A stretch of DNA of 37,135 nt from Planctomycetota bacterium (GCA_016872975.1 VGYL01000003.1:1-37135); one strand, 5' to 3'; shown: positions 1-9,095, numbered from the stretch's first letter. The notes: generated by a model from the sequence alone, not told the origin. Program-made: numbers and translations.

Positions 1-466
1 GCCCGGCCGGTGTCAAGGATTTTTTCGCAGAATTTTTCCGTGGGCCCCACCTGGCATGGGGCAACATCCCCGCGCGTGTGCGAGCTGGGGGGATCGAATT
101 GCCCGGACCGGAGCTTGGCGGCCTGGTGACGTCCCCGCCTTGCCGCCCGGCATTGTCCCCGGACCGGCCCGCCGCCGATCGATGCTCCCCCACGGACCCG
201 GCCGTCCCTCCACGTGGCCGCCGCCCCGCGTGGCTTCGCCGGGCTCCCACCCGCGGGACACGGTCCGTCCCTTGGGACGGTCTGGGAGGATCGGCCCTTG
301 TAGGCCCTGCTGGGGCCTTCCGTGGCGAGATCCCAGGATTCGGCCCCGATCCGCCGGAAATCCGATCCCCAGGACCGCCCAGGAGGGCCGATCTCCCCCC
401 GGTCCGACCCGTAGACCCCCTGGCTTTTCCCCGCCCCCCGGCGGTTGTCAAGGGCGGGGTGGGCGC

Positions 467-495
467 AAAAAGAAACGCCCGTATGTGCCGGGCGT
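467..495 (-). terminator. Rho-independent terminator downstream of the HicBA-like pair
   Basis: On the minus strand ACGCCCG-GCACATA-CGGGCGT (7-bp perfect stem, 475-495) followed by TTCTTTTT; 36 nt past the stop of the 531..779 ORF. A second hairpin CCGGGGAT-GCT-ATCCCCGG lies between. Confidence 0.75.
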
Positions 496-530
496 CGGGC
501 CGGGGATGCTATCCCCGGGGCTCATCGTTG

Positions 531-779
531 TCATCTGTCAGCCAAGATATCCTTGCGGGTTACGCCGAAGGCTCTTTCGATCGCGGCCACGTGAGCATTG
601 CGAAGCTCATCTCCTGGATGGTTTGAGAATCTGTGCCCAATCCGAACCGTCTTCCGGCTTCGCGGCCGGCCGTCATTGGGGGCAGCAATGATGCTATCGC
701 CCCCCTGATTGTAGATGGAATATCCCCGCCTTGTGAAGTAGCGGTGGACATCTCCCCACTTGACAGCGGGCCGGCTCAT
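531..779 (-). CDS. HicA-like (YcfA/mRNA interferase fold) small protein, putative toxin component
   Basis: 82 aa; 'VKWGDVHRYFTRRGYSI...RKTVRIGHRFSNHPGDELRNAHVAAIERAFGVTRKDIL' resembles HicA-like proteins; 4-nt ATGA overlap with the upstream HicB-like ORF. Confidence 0.65.
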   Translation of the reverse strand: MSRPAVKWGDVHRYFTRRGYSIYNQGGDSIIAAPNDGRPRSRKTVRIGHRFSNHPGDELRNAHVAAIERAFGVTRKDILADR

Positions 780-1153
780 GCGCCGATCGGCTCGGGGATC
801 TTGGCGGTGAATGCCCCGCGCGTCGGGGCCTCGACGTCGATCCGGTATCCCTTTGGAAGATTGTTGGTGAACCGCTCCAGGGCGATTTGGAAAACCACGT
901 CGGGCAGGGGCTTGGCTTTCTTGGCGCGACTCACAATCTCGCGGGGCGCTTTCCGGAAGACGGCGATGGTCTTATCCCTTCTCGCGAGCTCCAGGAGGTT
1001 GCGGGTACCGGTCATCAGATCGACAAGGGCATCCACCACACAATCGCCAACGCCAACCTGGTCGGTCTCGAGACTATGGGCGATCCAAGTCTTGTCGGCC
1101 GAGTCGAAATAGATCAAGCATGTGTCCACGAATCCTGCCTCTGTGCTTCGCAT
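776..1153 (-). CDS. HicB-like antitoxin-type protein
   Basis: 125 aa; 'TWIAHSLETDQVGVGDCVVDALVDLM' HicB-like N-terminal segment; translationally coupled to the HicA-like ORF. Confidence 0.6.
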   Translation of the reverse strand: MRSTEAGFVDTCLIYFDSADKTWIAHSLETDQVGVGDCVVDALVDLMTGTRNLLELARRDKTIAVFRKAPREIVSRAKKAKPLPDVVFQIALERFTNNLPKGYRIDVEAPTRGAFTAKIPEPIGA

Positions 1154-1370
1154 CTTGGCCTACTCCGTTGGGTTATGATCCCAATTGCGTGCATCCATAA
1201 GCAAATTATCGGCTTCCTGAGCCGAACGGTCAAGCCGAAAACGCCTCGGACGCCAACAAATCCTTTACCCATCACAGTTTACGATGATGGATTTTTGCCT
1301 CGGTTCGCGGACCGGCCTGGCCGGCCCTATTTGTCATACGCCGACGGCAACAGGCGGGTTCTGAGCCCTC

Positions 1371-1769
1371 TCATCGTCCGCCAACCCCCAGGATCAGGGC
1401 CTCCCCCTTGGGCGTGATTCTGTACTCGTCCAGGTCCGGGGCCTGGCTTCTGACCTCAATCAGCCCCTTGGCTTCGAGGGCCTTCAGGTCATTCACAATG
1501 GCCCGGCGGTTCTGGCCGAGCCGTTTGGCCAGGGCATCCCGCTCAAGTCGGACCCAGCCGCCCTCGGCATTGCGGGCCGCCAACTCTGCCAGCAGGAGCC
1601 GGCAGGCAGGAGATAGACCACTCTGCCCGGACGCAAGAGTCACCGGCATGAACAGGGATGGCTCCCCGCGGTCCATGCCCAAGTACGGCCAGCCCGGGCG
1701 CCGGTTGACCGGGCCTCGTGAGGAGGACTTTTTCTGATCTCGCTGTAGCCGCCGTTTCCATGATGACAT
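1371..1769 (-). CDS. Winged-helix DNA-binding protein
   Basis: Likely start at MSSWKRRL (1769) rather than 1916; C-terminal wHTH 'GWVRLERDALAKRLGQNRRAIVNDLKALEAKGLIEVRSQAPDLDEYRITPKGEALIL'. Confidence 0.6.
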   Translation of the reverse strand: MSSWKRRLQRDQKKSSSRGPVNRRPGWPYLGMDRGEPSLFMPVTLASGQSGLSPACRLLLAELAARNAEGGWVRLERDALAKRLGQNRRAIVNDLKALEAKGLIEVRSQAPDLDEYRITPKGEALILGVGGR

Positions 1770-1803
1770 TTCACACCTCTGCTGTTGAAAAGTACCGATG
1801 CTC

Positions 1804-2997
1804 TCACCCGGTAGCCCGCCACTCTTTGAAGGCGGCATTGATCCGGGCCAGCTCTTCCTTGGCCGCGGCGAGCGAGGCGACGTCCAAGCTGGGGTGGTCT
1901 CCCCGCTGCCGCGCAACGCGGTTCCGCAACCGCTGGCGGGCCTCTTCCCGCTGCTCGGCAGTCTGTGGCACGTGGCCCTCCCGGAAGCCGGCGTCCGTGT
2001 CGGAGATTGTCGGCCGCTGGCGGGCCTTCAGGGCGGCCGTCTGCGCCTTGCGGGCCTCCTGCTTCGCCAGCTTGCTGGCCCGTACCTCGTGACCCTCCTT
2101 GGCGGCCGTGCGGAGCGTGCTGACAACGTAGCCAGGCAGGTTGAATCCGGGCCGGGAATGCTGCTGGACGGCCTGGGCATTGGCAATGGCCTGGTGGACC
2201 GAGTTGGCCGACGACCTTTGGGCCAGCTCCGCCGCGGTGGCCTTCCTGATCCCGATGGCTTCCAGGGCCGCTTTCGCGGCCTCTTGATCCGCAGCCAAAG
2301 GCGAAGACAGACAAGAAACCGCGTTTTCGGTAGCAGGAGGGGTCCTTTTCGTGTCTGTCTCTTTCGGTTCCTTGGAGCTTTCGTTTTCACTCGTCTTATA
2401 GGGGCGCGCAAAGTTGTCACATCTTTTCCCGGGATGATGTGCCACGATTGCCGCCTCCCCCGCGGGCGTCAAGCTGTACTGATTCGACCGGGGCCCCCGG
2501 CGCCGGACCTCGATCAGGCCCTTGGTCTTGAGGCCGTCTATGATCCGGATGACGGATCGCCGGCTGCACCCCAGCCAGTCGGCCAGCTTGTCCTGGCCGG
2601 CCCAACCGTGGTGGTCTTCGTTGCCGCAGGTGTTGAACGAGATCAGGGCCAGACCGAGCCGCTCGGCAAACGTCAGGTCGGTCCGTGCCAAGATGCCGAT
2701 CGTCACCCGCAGATAGAAGCTGTCCTTCACCGACAGGACCCGATAAGCCGTCCGGCCGTCCACCTGCTCGATCGTCAAGCATCCCATCTTGACAAGCCGC
2801 TTGACCGAGGCCCGGATCGTCCGGGCGTCGCATCCCAGCCAACCGGCCCAGGTCTCGGGGTTGGCCCAGGCGTGGTCTTTCTTGTTTTGGCAGAACCGAA
2901 GGAGGCCGAACAGGATCTTATCGAGGGGAAGAAGCTTGGGCCAGCAGAGGATCGAGCCGGGAATGGTGATGAATTGCAGGATCGCTTGGAGGGTCAT
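1804..2997 (-). CDS. Replication-initiator-like protein with two tandem winged-helix (HTH_36-like) domains
   Basis: 397 aa; two wHTH segments ('WANPETWAGWLGCDARTIRASVKRLVKMGCL', 'GWAGQDKLADWLGCSRRSVIRIIDGLKTKGLIEV'); SD-like GGGAGG about 8 nt before the ATG. Confidence 0.65.
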   Translation of the reverse strand: MTLQAILQFITIPGSILCWPKLLPLDKILFGLLRFCQNKKDHAWANPETWAGWLGCDARTIRASVKRLVKMGCLTIEQVDGRTAYRVLSVKDSFYLRVTIGILARTDLTFAERLGLALISFNTCGNEDHHGWAGQDKLADWLGCSRRSVIRIIDGLKTKGLIEVRRRGPRSNQYSLTPAGEAAIVAHHPGKRCDNFARPYKTSENESSKEPKETDTKRTPPATENAVSCLSSPLAADQEAAKAALEAIGIRKATAAELAQRSSANSVHQAIANAQAVQQHSRPGFNLPGYVVSTLRTAAKEGHEVRASKLAKQEARKAQTAALKARQRPTISDTDAGFREGHVPQTAEQREEARQRLRNRVARQRGDHPSLDVASLAAAKEELARINAAFKEWRATG

Positions 2998-3155
2998 CGT
3001 TCGGCCCTCCCGTCGATCGCGGCCAGGATCGCGGCGCGTGCTTCCGGTGGTATCTTGAGCCGCTCAAAGACCGCCTCCAGGTCCTCGCGCGTGCCGCTTT
3101 CTGTACACTCGATTTGGGAAAACGCCGCTGGCGGGGCCCGTAACGCGGTTTCAAC

Positions 3156-3229
<74 letters not shown>

Positions 3230-3525
3230 CAATCTTCCGCAGTGTAATCGCCGGGCCGCCCGGCTGTCAACTCCCAACCGCAAATGGACGGATCTTAATT
3301 CCCGCGGATTTCCGCCACCTCCGAACTGCCTCGCCGCGCGGGGCTTCTTGAAGACGGCAAACGATTCCTTTTCACCTAAGTCGGGCGGCGACAACGAGTT
3401 CGCGTGCGTCCGAAAAAATTTCGGCGGTTTTCGGAAAATCGCGTTATGTTGCGACCGCGTTGCGGCACTACTCAGTGAAAACAACGAGCAACACGTTTTG
3501 CAGCAGAAGGTAAGGTGGTGATACG

Positions 3526-3768
3526 ATGGTCCTTGGCAATAAGAACATGACACGCAAGCCGGTATGGGGCTCGCGAGGCGCTGCCGTCCCCGCTTCCCCC
3601 GGAAGCTGCAGCGACCCGGAGCCGGCCGGGAGGTGCGTGTCGCCGACCATCGGGACGGATCCGGCTTCACCAAGACAAGATAGACCTTTCTACTTAACCC
3701 AGACAATGCCCAGGTCAAGGCTCAAGCCGCAAGCTACACCGACACCGCTATCGTTTCTCTACCGATAG
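3526..3768 (+). CDS. Hypothetical 80-aa protein (orphan small ORF)
   Basis: SD-like AAGGTGGTGAT ending 3 nt before the ATG; strong hairpin 32 nt after the stop; no family recognised. Confidence 0.35.
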   Translation: MVLGNKNMTRKPVWGSRGAAVPASPGSCSDPEPAGRCVSPTIGTDPASPRQDRPFYLTQTMPRSRLKPQATPTPLSFLYR

Positions 3769-3800
3769 CAGCTCTCTATCACCTGCCTCCACCAAGCGTT

Positions 3801-3826
3801 GAGCCCCGCTCGCCCGAGCGGGGCTC
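3801..3826 (+). terminator. Strong hairpin, probable terminator
   Basis: GAGCCCCGCTC-GCCC-GAGCGGGGCTC, 11-bp perfect stem; only a short T run follows (GGCGTTTGGG). Confidence 0.5.
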
Positions 3827-3982
3827 GGCGTTTGGGCCCGACGACCGGCGACCGGAAATCCGATGACTCCTGTGAATCATGGACAGTTCGCGCGGGCGTT
3901 TCTTCCTCTGCCGTCGAACCGCCGGCGCCGTATCGCAGAATAGTAGCATGGGAGACGGCGATTCGATTGAAGGGTGAGAACG

Positions 3983-4630
3983 ATGAAACGGTCCATGAGA
4001 TTCGCATTCCTCGCAACGCTCCTGGTCTTCGGCGGCTGCCAGCGGGTCTATTACGGAACGATGGAGAAGCTGGGCTACCAGAAGCGCCACATCCTGGTGA
4101 GCCGCGTGCAGGATGCCCGGGATGCTCAGCAGGAGGCCGTGAAGCAATTCGCCTCCGCCCTCGAGCAGTTCCGCACCGTCGTCAACTTCCAGGAGGGCGA
4201 CTTGGAGCGGATCTACCGGCACCTCCAGGCGGAATTCGACCGGAGCGAGTCAAGAGCACAGGCCGTGCGCGGCCGGATCGAGAGCGTCCAGGAGGTCGCC
4301 CAAGCCCTGTTCCGGGAATGGAAATCCGAGTTGAGCCAGTACACGGACAAGAATCTCAGAAGGCTCAGCCAGGAGAGACTCAACCAGACACAGCAACGCT
4401 ACACGCAGATGATCGCTGCCATGCAGCGCGCCGAGAGCCGGATCGAGCCTGTCCTGGCGGCCTTCCGCGATCAGGTCCTGTTCCTGAAGCACAATCTCAA
4501 CGCCCAAGCCATCGCCGCCCTGCAGGACGAGCTGACCTCCATCCAGACGAATGTTGCCGCCTTGATCCAGGAGATGAAGACCTCCATCGCCGAGGCCACT
4601 GCGTTCATCGAAGCGATGAGCCGGGAGTAA
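3983..4630 (+). CDS. DUF2959-family lipoprotein
   Basis: Lipobox-like 'LATLLVFGGCQRVYYGTMEKLGYQKRHILVSRVQDARDAQQEAVKQFASALEQF' typical of DUF2959; ORF opens at 3974, ATG at 3983 preferred. Confidence 0.8.
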   Translation: MKRSMRFAFLATLLVFGGCQRVYYGTMEKLGYQKRHILVSRVQDARDAQQEAVKQFASALEQFRTVVNFQEGDLERIYRHLQAEFDRSESRAQAVRGRIESVQEVAQALFREWKSELSQYTDKNLRRLSQERLNQTQQRYTQMIAAMQRAESRIEPVLAAFRDQVLFLKHNLNAQAIAALQDELTSIQTNVAALIQEMKTSIAEATAFIEAMSRE

Positions 4631-4646
4631 CGCGACGGGCGCGGGC

Positions 4647-5750
4647 TCAATTGCCGGCGGTCTGGCTGCCGGCAACGACGAGGCTCACCGGCAGGCCTTT
4701 CTCCGGAGCGATCAGGAAATTGCCCACCACATAGGACAACTCCACCGGCTTCTCCGCGCCCGCCACGTTGATACTGGCCCGGAGCGAGGTCCGCGCCGGC
4801 AAGATCACTTCCTGGGGCCCGAGTTTGCCGGTGCGCTGCAACTCGAGCGCCAGGTCCGAATCGTTCGTGATCGTGAAGCGGGCCACCTTCGGCTCCCGTT
4901 GGATGTCGGTGATTCGCACCGCGCCCTGGTAGAGGGCCTCCACGTACTCCCGGCGTCCCAGGACCTGTTTTTCGAACCAGATGGCGGTGCGGCCGGCCAC
5001 CAAAGCCTCCTTGATCGCCTCGATGGTCTTTTCCTTGACGAACACGAAGGTCATGGGCCGGTGCTTCTCGGAGGTCGTCTTGTCCAGAGGGGACGGCGCG
5101 TGCATATCCGAGTCCGCGATGAAGGTGAGATTCTTGCTCAACGCCCACTCGTGCGCCTCCGGGTAGTAGGACGTGCCATTGACGACCTCGATGCCGCGCA
5201 GGTACTTCTTCTCGTAGAGCGTGGTGTGGATGTCGAACCATCCTTTGTGCTCGGGCTTCCAACCCGGGTGATTCCACCAGATGAACGCCCCCTGCCTGGC
5301 GGCGGCCTCCATCGCTTCCAGCAGGTCCTTGGTGTCCAGCGGCGTGACATCCTGGATGAACAGGGCATTGAAGTGTCCCGGCGGGGTGTCCCGCGTGATC
5401 TCGGTTCCCTTGACCAGCAGAATGCCCCGCTCTTTCGCCCGTGGCAGCGCGATTTCATACGAACGATTGTGGTTGGTGGGGACATCCTGCTTGTGCGGCT
5501 GGTACTCGATGTGGTCCGTGATGGAAATCGCGTCGAGCCCTTCCCGCCAGGCCTCGTCCACGCGGACCGTGGGCCAGACCAGACCGTCGGAAAATACGGT
5601 GTGCAGGTGGAAGTCACACTTGAGCGTCTTGTATCCCATGATGTCCGGGATACGGATTTCCTGCCGTACCTGGCCCAAGGCGTAAGACGCCTGCAGCAGG
5701 AGGACAACGACAGTGATGGCTACGAGCCGGGATCGGGGGGTTCGGTTCAT
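4647..5750 (-). CDS. Secreted PHP-domain phosphoesterase, Sb-PDE family-like
   Basis: Signal peptide 'MNRTPRSRLVAITVVVLLLQASYALGQ' then 'LKCDFHLHTVFSDGLVWPTVRVDEAWREGLDAISITDHIEY' (PHP metal-binding motifs). Confidence 0.8.
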   Translation of the reverse strand: MNRTPRSRLVAITVVVLLLQASYALGQVRQEIRIPDIMGYKTLKCDFHLHTVFSDGLVWPTVRVDEAWREGLDAISITDHIEYQPHKQDVPTNHNRSYEIALPRAKERGILLVKGTEITRDTPPGHFNALFIQDVTPLDTKDLLEAMEAAARQGAFIWWNHPGWKPEHKGWFDIHTTLYEKKYLRGIEVVNGTSYYPEAHEWALSKNLTFIADSDMHAPSPLDKTTSEKHRPMTFVFVKEKTIEAIKEALVAGRTAIWFEKQVLGRREYVEALYQGAVRITDIQREPKVARFTITNDSDLALELQRTGKLGPQEVILPARTSLRASINVAGAEKPVELSYVVGNFLIAPEKGLPVSLVVAGSQTAGN

Positions 5751-5909
5751 GGTGTGGTCCTTTCTTTGAATTCCTACCCAACCATCACTCGATCCGCCGC
5801 CGGATCGAGTGGGCGTAGGATACCATGTCCCGCGGCGGCCGGCAACCACCCAATCGCAGTCTTATCGCGCCGCCTGGCGGGGGGTGAGAGCGATTCCGCC
5901 GGGATCGGT

Positions 5910-6725
5910 TCAGTCTTTGATCCGGCTCAGGATGTCCGGGTGGGTCTTGCGGTTGGCCGCCACGAGGCGGAAGCTCTGTCCTTCGTAGCGGTCAAGATCG
6001 ATCGGGAAAACTCTTTCTCCCTTCCAGTCGGTCACCACCGCGCCGGCGGCCTCGGCGAGCGCCACGCCGGCCGCGATATCCCACAGCTTGGGGGTGCACA
6101 TCAGAGCGGCCACCAGCCCGCCCCTGGCCACGTAGGCCAGGTGCAGCGCGGTCGTCCCGAAATTGCGGAACCGCGACTGCTGAATGATCCGGCAGACCCA
6201 CGCCGGCAGGGCATCATCGAAGTGGCTGTCCAAACCGACGCTCGTCAGCGGGCCGATCTCCTCGTCGCCGGCCCAAATCCGCCGGCCGTCCAGTTGGGCC
6301 TCGCCGCCTTTGACTGCGGTGAACATGGAATCGCCGGCCGGCTGAAAAACCACTCCCACGACCGGCTCGCCCTCGAACAACGCGGCGACGCTGACGGTGA
6401 AGACCGGGATTCCATGGGCGAAGTTGTTCGTCCCATCGATGGGATCGATGGCCCACCAGATGGGCGGGTCGCTCAAAGGCGCCCGCTTGAACATCCGGCC
6501 CTCCTCCCCCTCCTCGGCGATGAAACCGTGATCGGGGAAGGTCTCCCGGATCCGCTGAATAATGATCTTCTGGCATTGCGCGTCGGCCTGGGTGACCAGC
6601 TCCCCCTCGTTCTTTTTGACGGCTTTGACGTAGCCCATCTGCTCCAGCGCGTGCTGGCCCGCCAGGCGGGCGGCGACCACCGCCGCCTCCAGAATTTCAC
6701 TTAAGTCTTTTTGCTCCAAGGACAT
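5910..6725 (-). CDS. Inositol monophosphatase family protein
   Basis: 'FIAEEGEEG...WAIDPIDGTNNFAHGIPVFTVSVA' and C-terminal 'WDIAAGVALAEAAGAVVTDW' (IMPase signatures); start at MSLEQKDL. Confidence 0.9.
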   Translation of the reverse strand: MSLEQKDLSEILEAAVVAARLAGQHALEQMGYVKAVKKNEGELVTQADAQCQKIIIQRIRETFPDHGFIAEEGEEGRMFKRAPLSDPPIWWAIDPIDGTNNFAHGIPVFTVSVAALFEGEPVVGVVFQPAGDSMFTAVKGGEAQLDGRRIWAGDEEIGPLTSVGLDSHFDDALPAWVCRIIQQSRFRNFGTTALHLAYVARGGLVAALMCTPKLWDIAAGVALAEAAGAVVTDWKGERVFPIDLDRYEGQSFRLVAANRKTHPDILSRIKD

Positions 6726-6744
6726 AGTACTCCTGCCGTGTCGA

Positions 6745-6773
6745 TTGACATTTCTATAAGCACCCAATATTCT
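6745..6773 (+). promoter_or_regulatory. Sigma70-type promoter
   Basis: TTGACA (6745-6750) - 17 nt - TATTCT (6768-6773), immediately upstream of the 6783 ATG. Confidence 0.6.
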
Positions 6774-6782
6774 ACAGGGTAT

Positions 6783-7250
6783 ATGGGGAAATGCCAACAA
6801 GTTAGCCAAAGCAAAGTAGTACGACAAGCCACCGGCAGACAGCGTGCGATCGCGGGTCTCCTGGTGTCGGTCATCCTGGCGTTTTTCGGCGGTCTGTGGC
6901 TGTTGCAGCGCGCCGGCGTCGATTTCGGGGTGCTCTTCAGTCCCTGCGGCATGAAGCAGCGGACAGGTCTGCCCTGCCCGACCTGCGGGATGACCACCTG
7001 CGTGCTGGCCTTCGCGCGCGGCGCGTGGCTCACCGCCTTTTACGTCCAGCCGGCCGGGGCCTTTCTCTGCTCGGTGCTGGTCGTGACGGCATTTTTCGCT
7101 TTGCTTGTCGGGGTTTTCGGCGTATATTTCAACTTCCTTGACCGGCTATGGGCCGAGCTCAAGGTGAAGTGGATGGTTGCAGGTGTGCTGGTGATTCTGG
7201 CCGCCGGATGGGCCGTAACGTTGGCCCGAGCGGTAGCAGCACAGGCCTGA
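6783..7250 (+). CDS. DUF2752-family membrane protein
   Basis: 'FSPCGMKQRTGLPCPTCGMTTCVLAFARGAW' CPxCGMTT motif with transmembrane segments; upstream ATG at 6711 possible but overlaps the divergent gene. Confidence 0.75.
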   Translation: MGKCQQVSQSKVVRQATGRQRAIAGLLVSVILAFFGGLWLLQRAGVDFGVLFSPCGMKQRTGLPCPTCGMTTCVLAFARGAWLTAFYVQPAGAFLCSVLVVTAFFALLVGVFGVYFNFLDRLWAELKVKWMVAGVLVILAAGWAVTLARAVAAQA

Positions 7251-7327
7251 GAAGGCTCCCCGACGCGAGCCATCATCATGGCGGGCCTGCAGACGAAAAA
7301 CAGGTTGGGGCTTTTTGGGAGACTGGT

Positions 7328-8917
7328 ATGGTTAGAGTGCTGATCACAGACAAGCTCGCACAGGAAGGAATCGATCTGATCAACGCCACGCCGGGCGCGG
7401 AAGCCGTGGTCAAGCTGGGGATCGGTGAAGAGGAACTGGCGAATATCATACGCGACTATGACGGTTTGATTGTCCGCAGTGAAACGAAGGTCACGGCCAA
7501 GGTCCTGTCCCAACCCGGGCGGTTGAAGGGCGTGGCCCGCGCGGGCGTGGGCGTCGACAACATCGACGTGCCCGCGGCGACCCGCAAGGGCATCCTCGTG
7601 ATGAACACGCCCGGCGGCAATACGCTCAGTGCGGCCGAGCATACGATGGCTTTGATGCTGGCCATGAGCCGCAACGTTGTGCAGGCCTGCTGGAGCCTCA
7701 AATCCGGCGCCTGGGACCGCAAGAAGTACATGGGCAATCAGCTCAACAACAAGATCCTGGGCGTGATCGGCCTCGGCCGCATCGGCATGGCGGTGGCCCA
7801 CATGGCCCGCGGCTTCAACATGAAGGTCCTCGGCTACGATCCGCTGGCCGCGCCCAAGAACGCCGAGCAGGTGGGCGTCGAGGTCACCGACAACCTGGAA
7901 CGGATCTTCCGGGAGGCGGATTTCATCACGGTCCACGTGCCCCGCAGCACCTCGACCATGAACATGATCGGGGCCGAGCAGATGGGCATGATGAAGCCGA
8001 CGGTGCGGCTGATCAACTGTGCCCGGGGCGGCATCATCAATGAAGACGCCCTGTACGAGGCCCTGGCCCAGAAGCAGATTGCCGGCGCAGCGCTCGATGT
8101 CTTCTCCGAGGAGCCGCCGAAGAACCTGCAGTTTGCCAAGCTCGACAACTGCATCGTGACCCCGCACCTGGGCGCCAGCACCGAGGAAGCCCAGGTGGAG
8201 GTGGCGGTCGAGGCGGCCGAGATCCTGCTGGAGGCGATCCACGGCGGCCCGATCCGCAACGCGGTCAACGCCCCGTCGACAGCCGGGGCGATGCCGCCCG
8301 CGGTGAACAAGTACTCCGATCTGGCGCGGCGGATCGGCAAGCTGATCGGCATCATCGCGCCGGGCAATATCAAGGACGTTCAGGTCCAGTATCGCGGTTC
8401 CATCGCCGGGATGGACGTGCAGTCGGCCACGCTGAATTTCGCCATCGGCCTGCTGCAAAAGCATTTTGACATGCCGCTGAATATGATCAATACGCCCGTA
8501 CTGGCCAAGGAACGCGGCATCAGCATCGACGAGACCAAGAACACGGAAGCGCGGGACGTGGCGTCGAGCTTCAGTGCGACCGTGGCCACGAGCCAGGTCA
8601 CGCGGACGGTCCGCGGCTCGGTGTTCGGGGAGACCCTGCTGCGGATCATCGAGATCGACGGCTTCAACATCGAGATGACGCCGCAGGGCACGGTGCTGGT
8701 GATCTTCAACGACGACCGGCCCGGCGTCATCGGCGCCGTCGGCACCCTGCTGGGCCAGCACGGCATCAACATCGGCACGATGGGCGTCGGCCAGAAACCG
8801 GAGCAGCAGAAGGCGGTCTTGGCGGTCAGTCTCGACAAGGAGCCGGACGTGGCCACCGTCGAGGAGCTGCGCAAGCTGGACTTCGTCAACGAGCTCTACG
8901 TCTGCGGGCTTGACTGA
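7328..8917 (+). CDS. serA: D-3-phosphoglycerate dehydrogenase
   Basis: 'MVRVLITDKLAQEGIDLI...GVARAGVGVDNIDVPAATRKGILVMNTPGGNTLSAAEH', NAD site 'LGVIGLGRIGMAVA', C-terminal ACT domain. Confidence 0.96.
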   Translation: MVRVLITDKLAQEGIDLINATPGAEAVVKLGIGEEELANIIRDYDGLIVRSETKVTAKVLSQPGRLKGVARAGVGVDNIDVPAATRKGILVMNTPGGNTLSAAEHTMALMLAMSRNVVQACWSLKSGAWDRKKYMGNQLNNKILGVIGLGRIGMAVAHMARGFNMKVLGYDPLAAPKNAEQVGVEVTDNLERIFREADFITVHVPRSTSTMNMIGAEQMGMMKPTVRLINCARGGIINEDALYEALAQKQIAGAALDVFSEEPPKNLQFAKLDNCIVTPHLGASTEEAQVEVAVEAAEILLEAIHGGPIRNAVNAPSTAGAMPPAVNKYSDLARRIGKLIGIIAPGNIKDVQVQYRGSIAGMDVQSATLNFAIGLLQKHFDMPLNMINTPVLAKERGISIDETKNTEARDVASSFSATVATSQVTRTVRGSVFGETLLRIIEIDGFNIEMTPQGTVLVIFNDDRPGVIGAVGTLLGQHGINIGTMGVGQKPEQQKAVLAVSLDKEPDVATVEELRKLDFVNELYVCGLD

Positions 8918-8942
8918 CCTTCCGGCGGCCGGGATAACCACG

Positions 8943-8968
8943 GAGGTCCGGTTCTCGGCCCGGACCTC
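8943..8968 (+). terminator. Hairpin downstream of serA
   Basis: GAGGTCCGG-TTCTCGGC-CCGGACCTC, 9-bp stem 26 nt after the serA stop; poor T tract. Confidence 0.4.
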
Positions 8969-8997
8969 GGGATTTCTCCTGAGAGCGTGTGTCAAAA

Positions 8998-9095
8998 GGG
9001 TGGCATCGTCAAGGCCGGTAGGCCTTGGCGATGGTCCGGCGCACGGGAAATCCACCATCGCCAAGCTCCGAAGACTCCGCTTGACGATGCCACCC
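8998..9095 (+). repeat. Structured intergenic repeat, family R1 copy 1
   Basis: GGGTGGCATCGTCAAG / CTTGACGATGCCACCC 16-bp outer stem; CTTGGCGATGGT / ACCATCGCCAAG inner stem; invariant CTCCGAAGACTCCG. Confidence 0.9.

Noticed and set aside
88-106. GGGGGGATCGAATTGCCC resembling a tRNA T-arm, considered as an att duplicate of the tRNA-Arg 3' end
   Set aside because: Alignment to TGGAGGGATTCGAACCCCC requires gaps and mismatches; not a convincing att site.
56-691. Overlapping GC-rich ORFs at the left end
   Set aside because: Proline/arginine-rich in several frames, no SD or domain; likely non-coding.
7251-7327. Riboswitch upstream of serA
   Set aside because: Only ~77 nt of leader and no recognisable aptamer core.
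7040-9064. 674-aa minus-strand ORF
   Set aside because: Antisense to serA, whose motifs are unambiguous.
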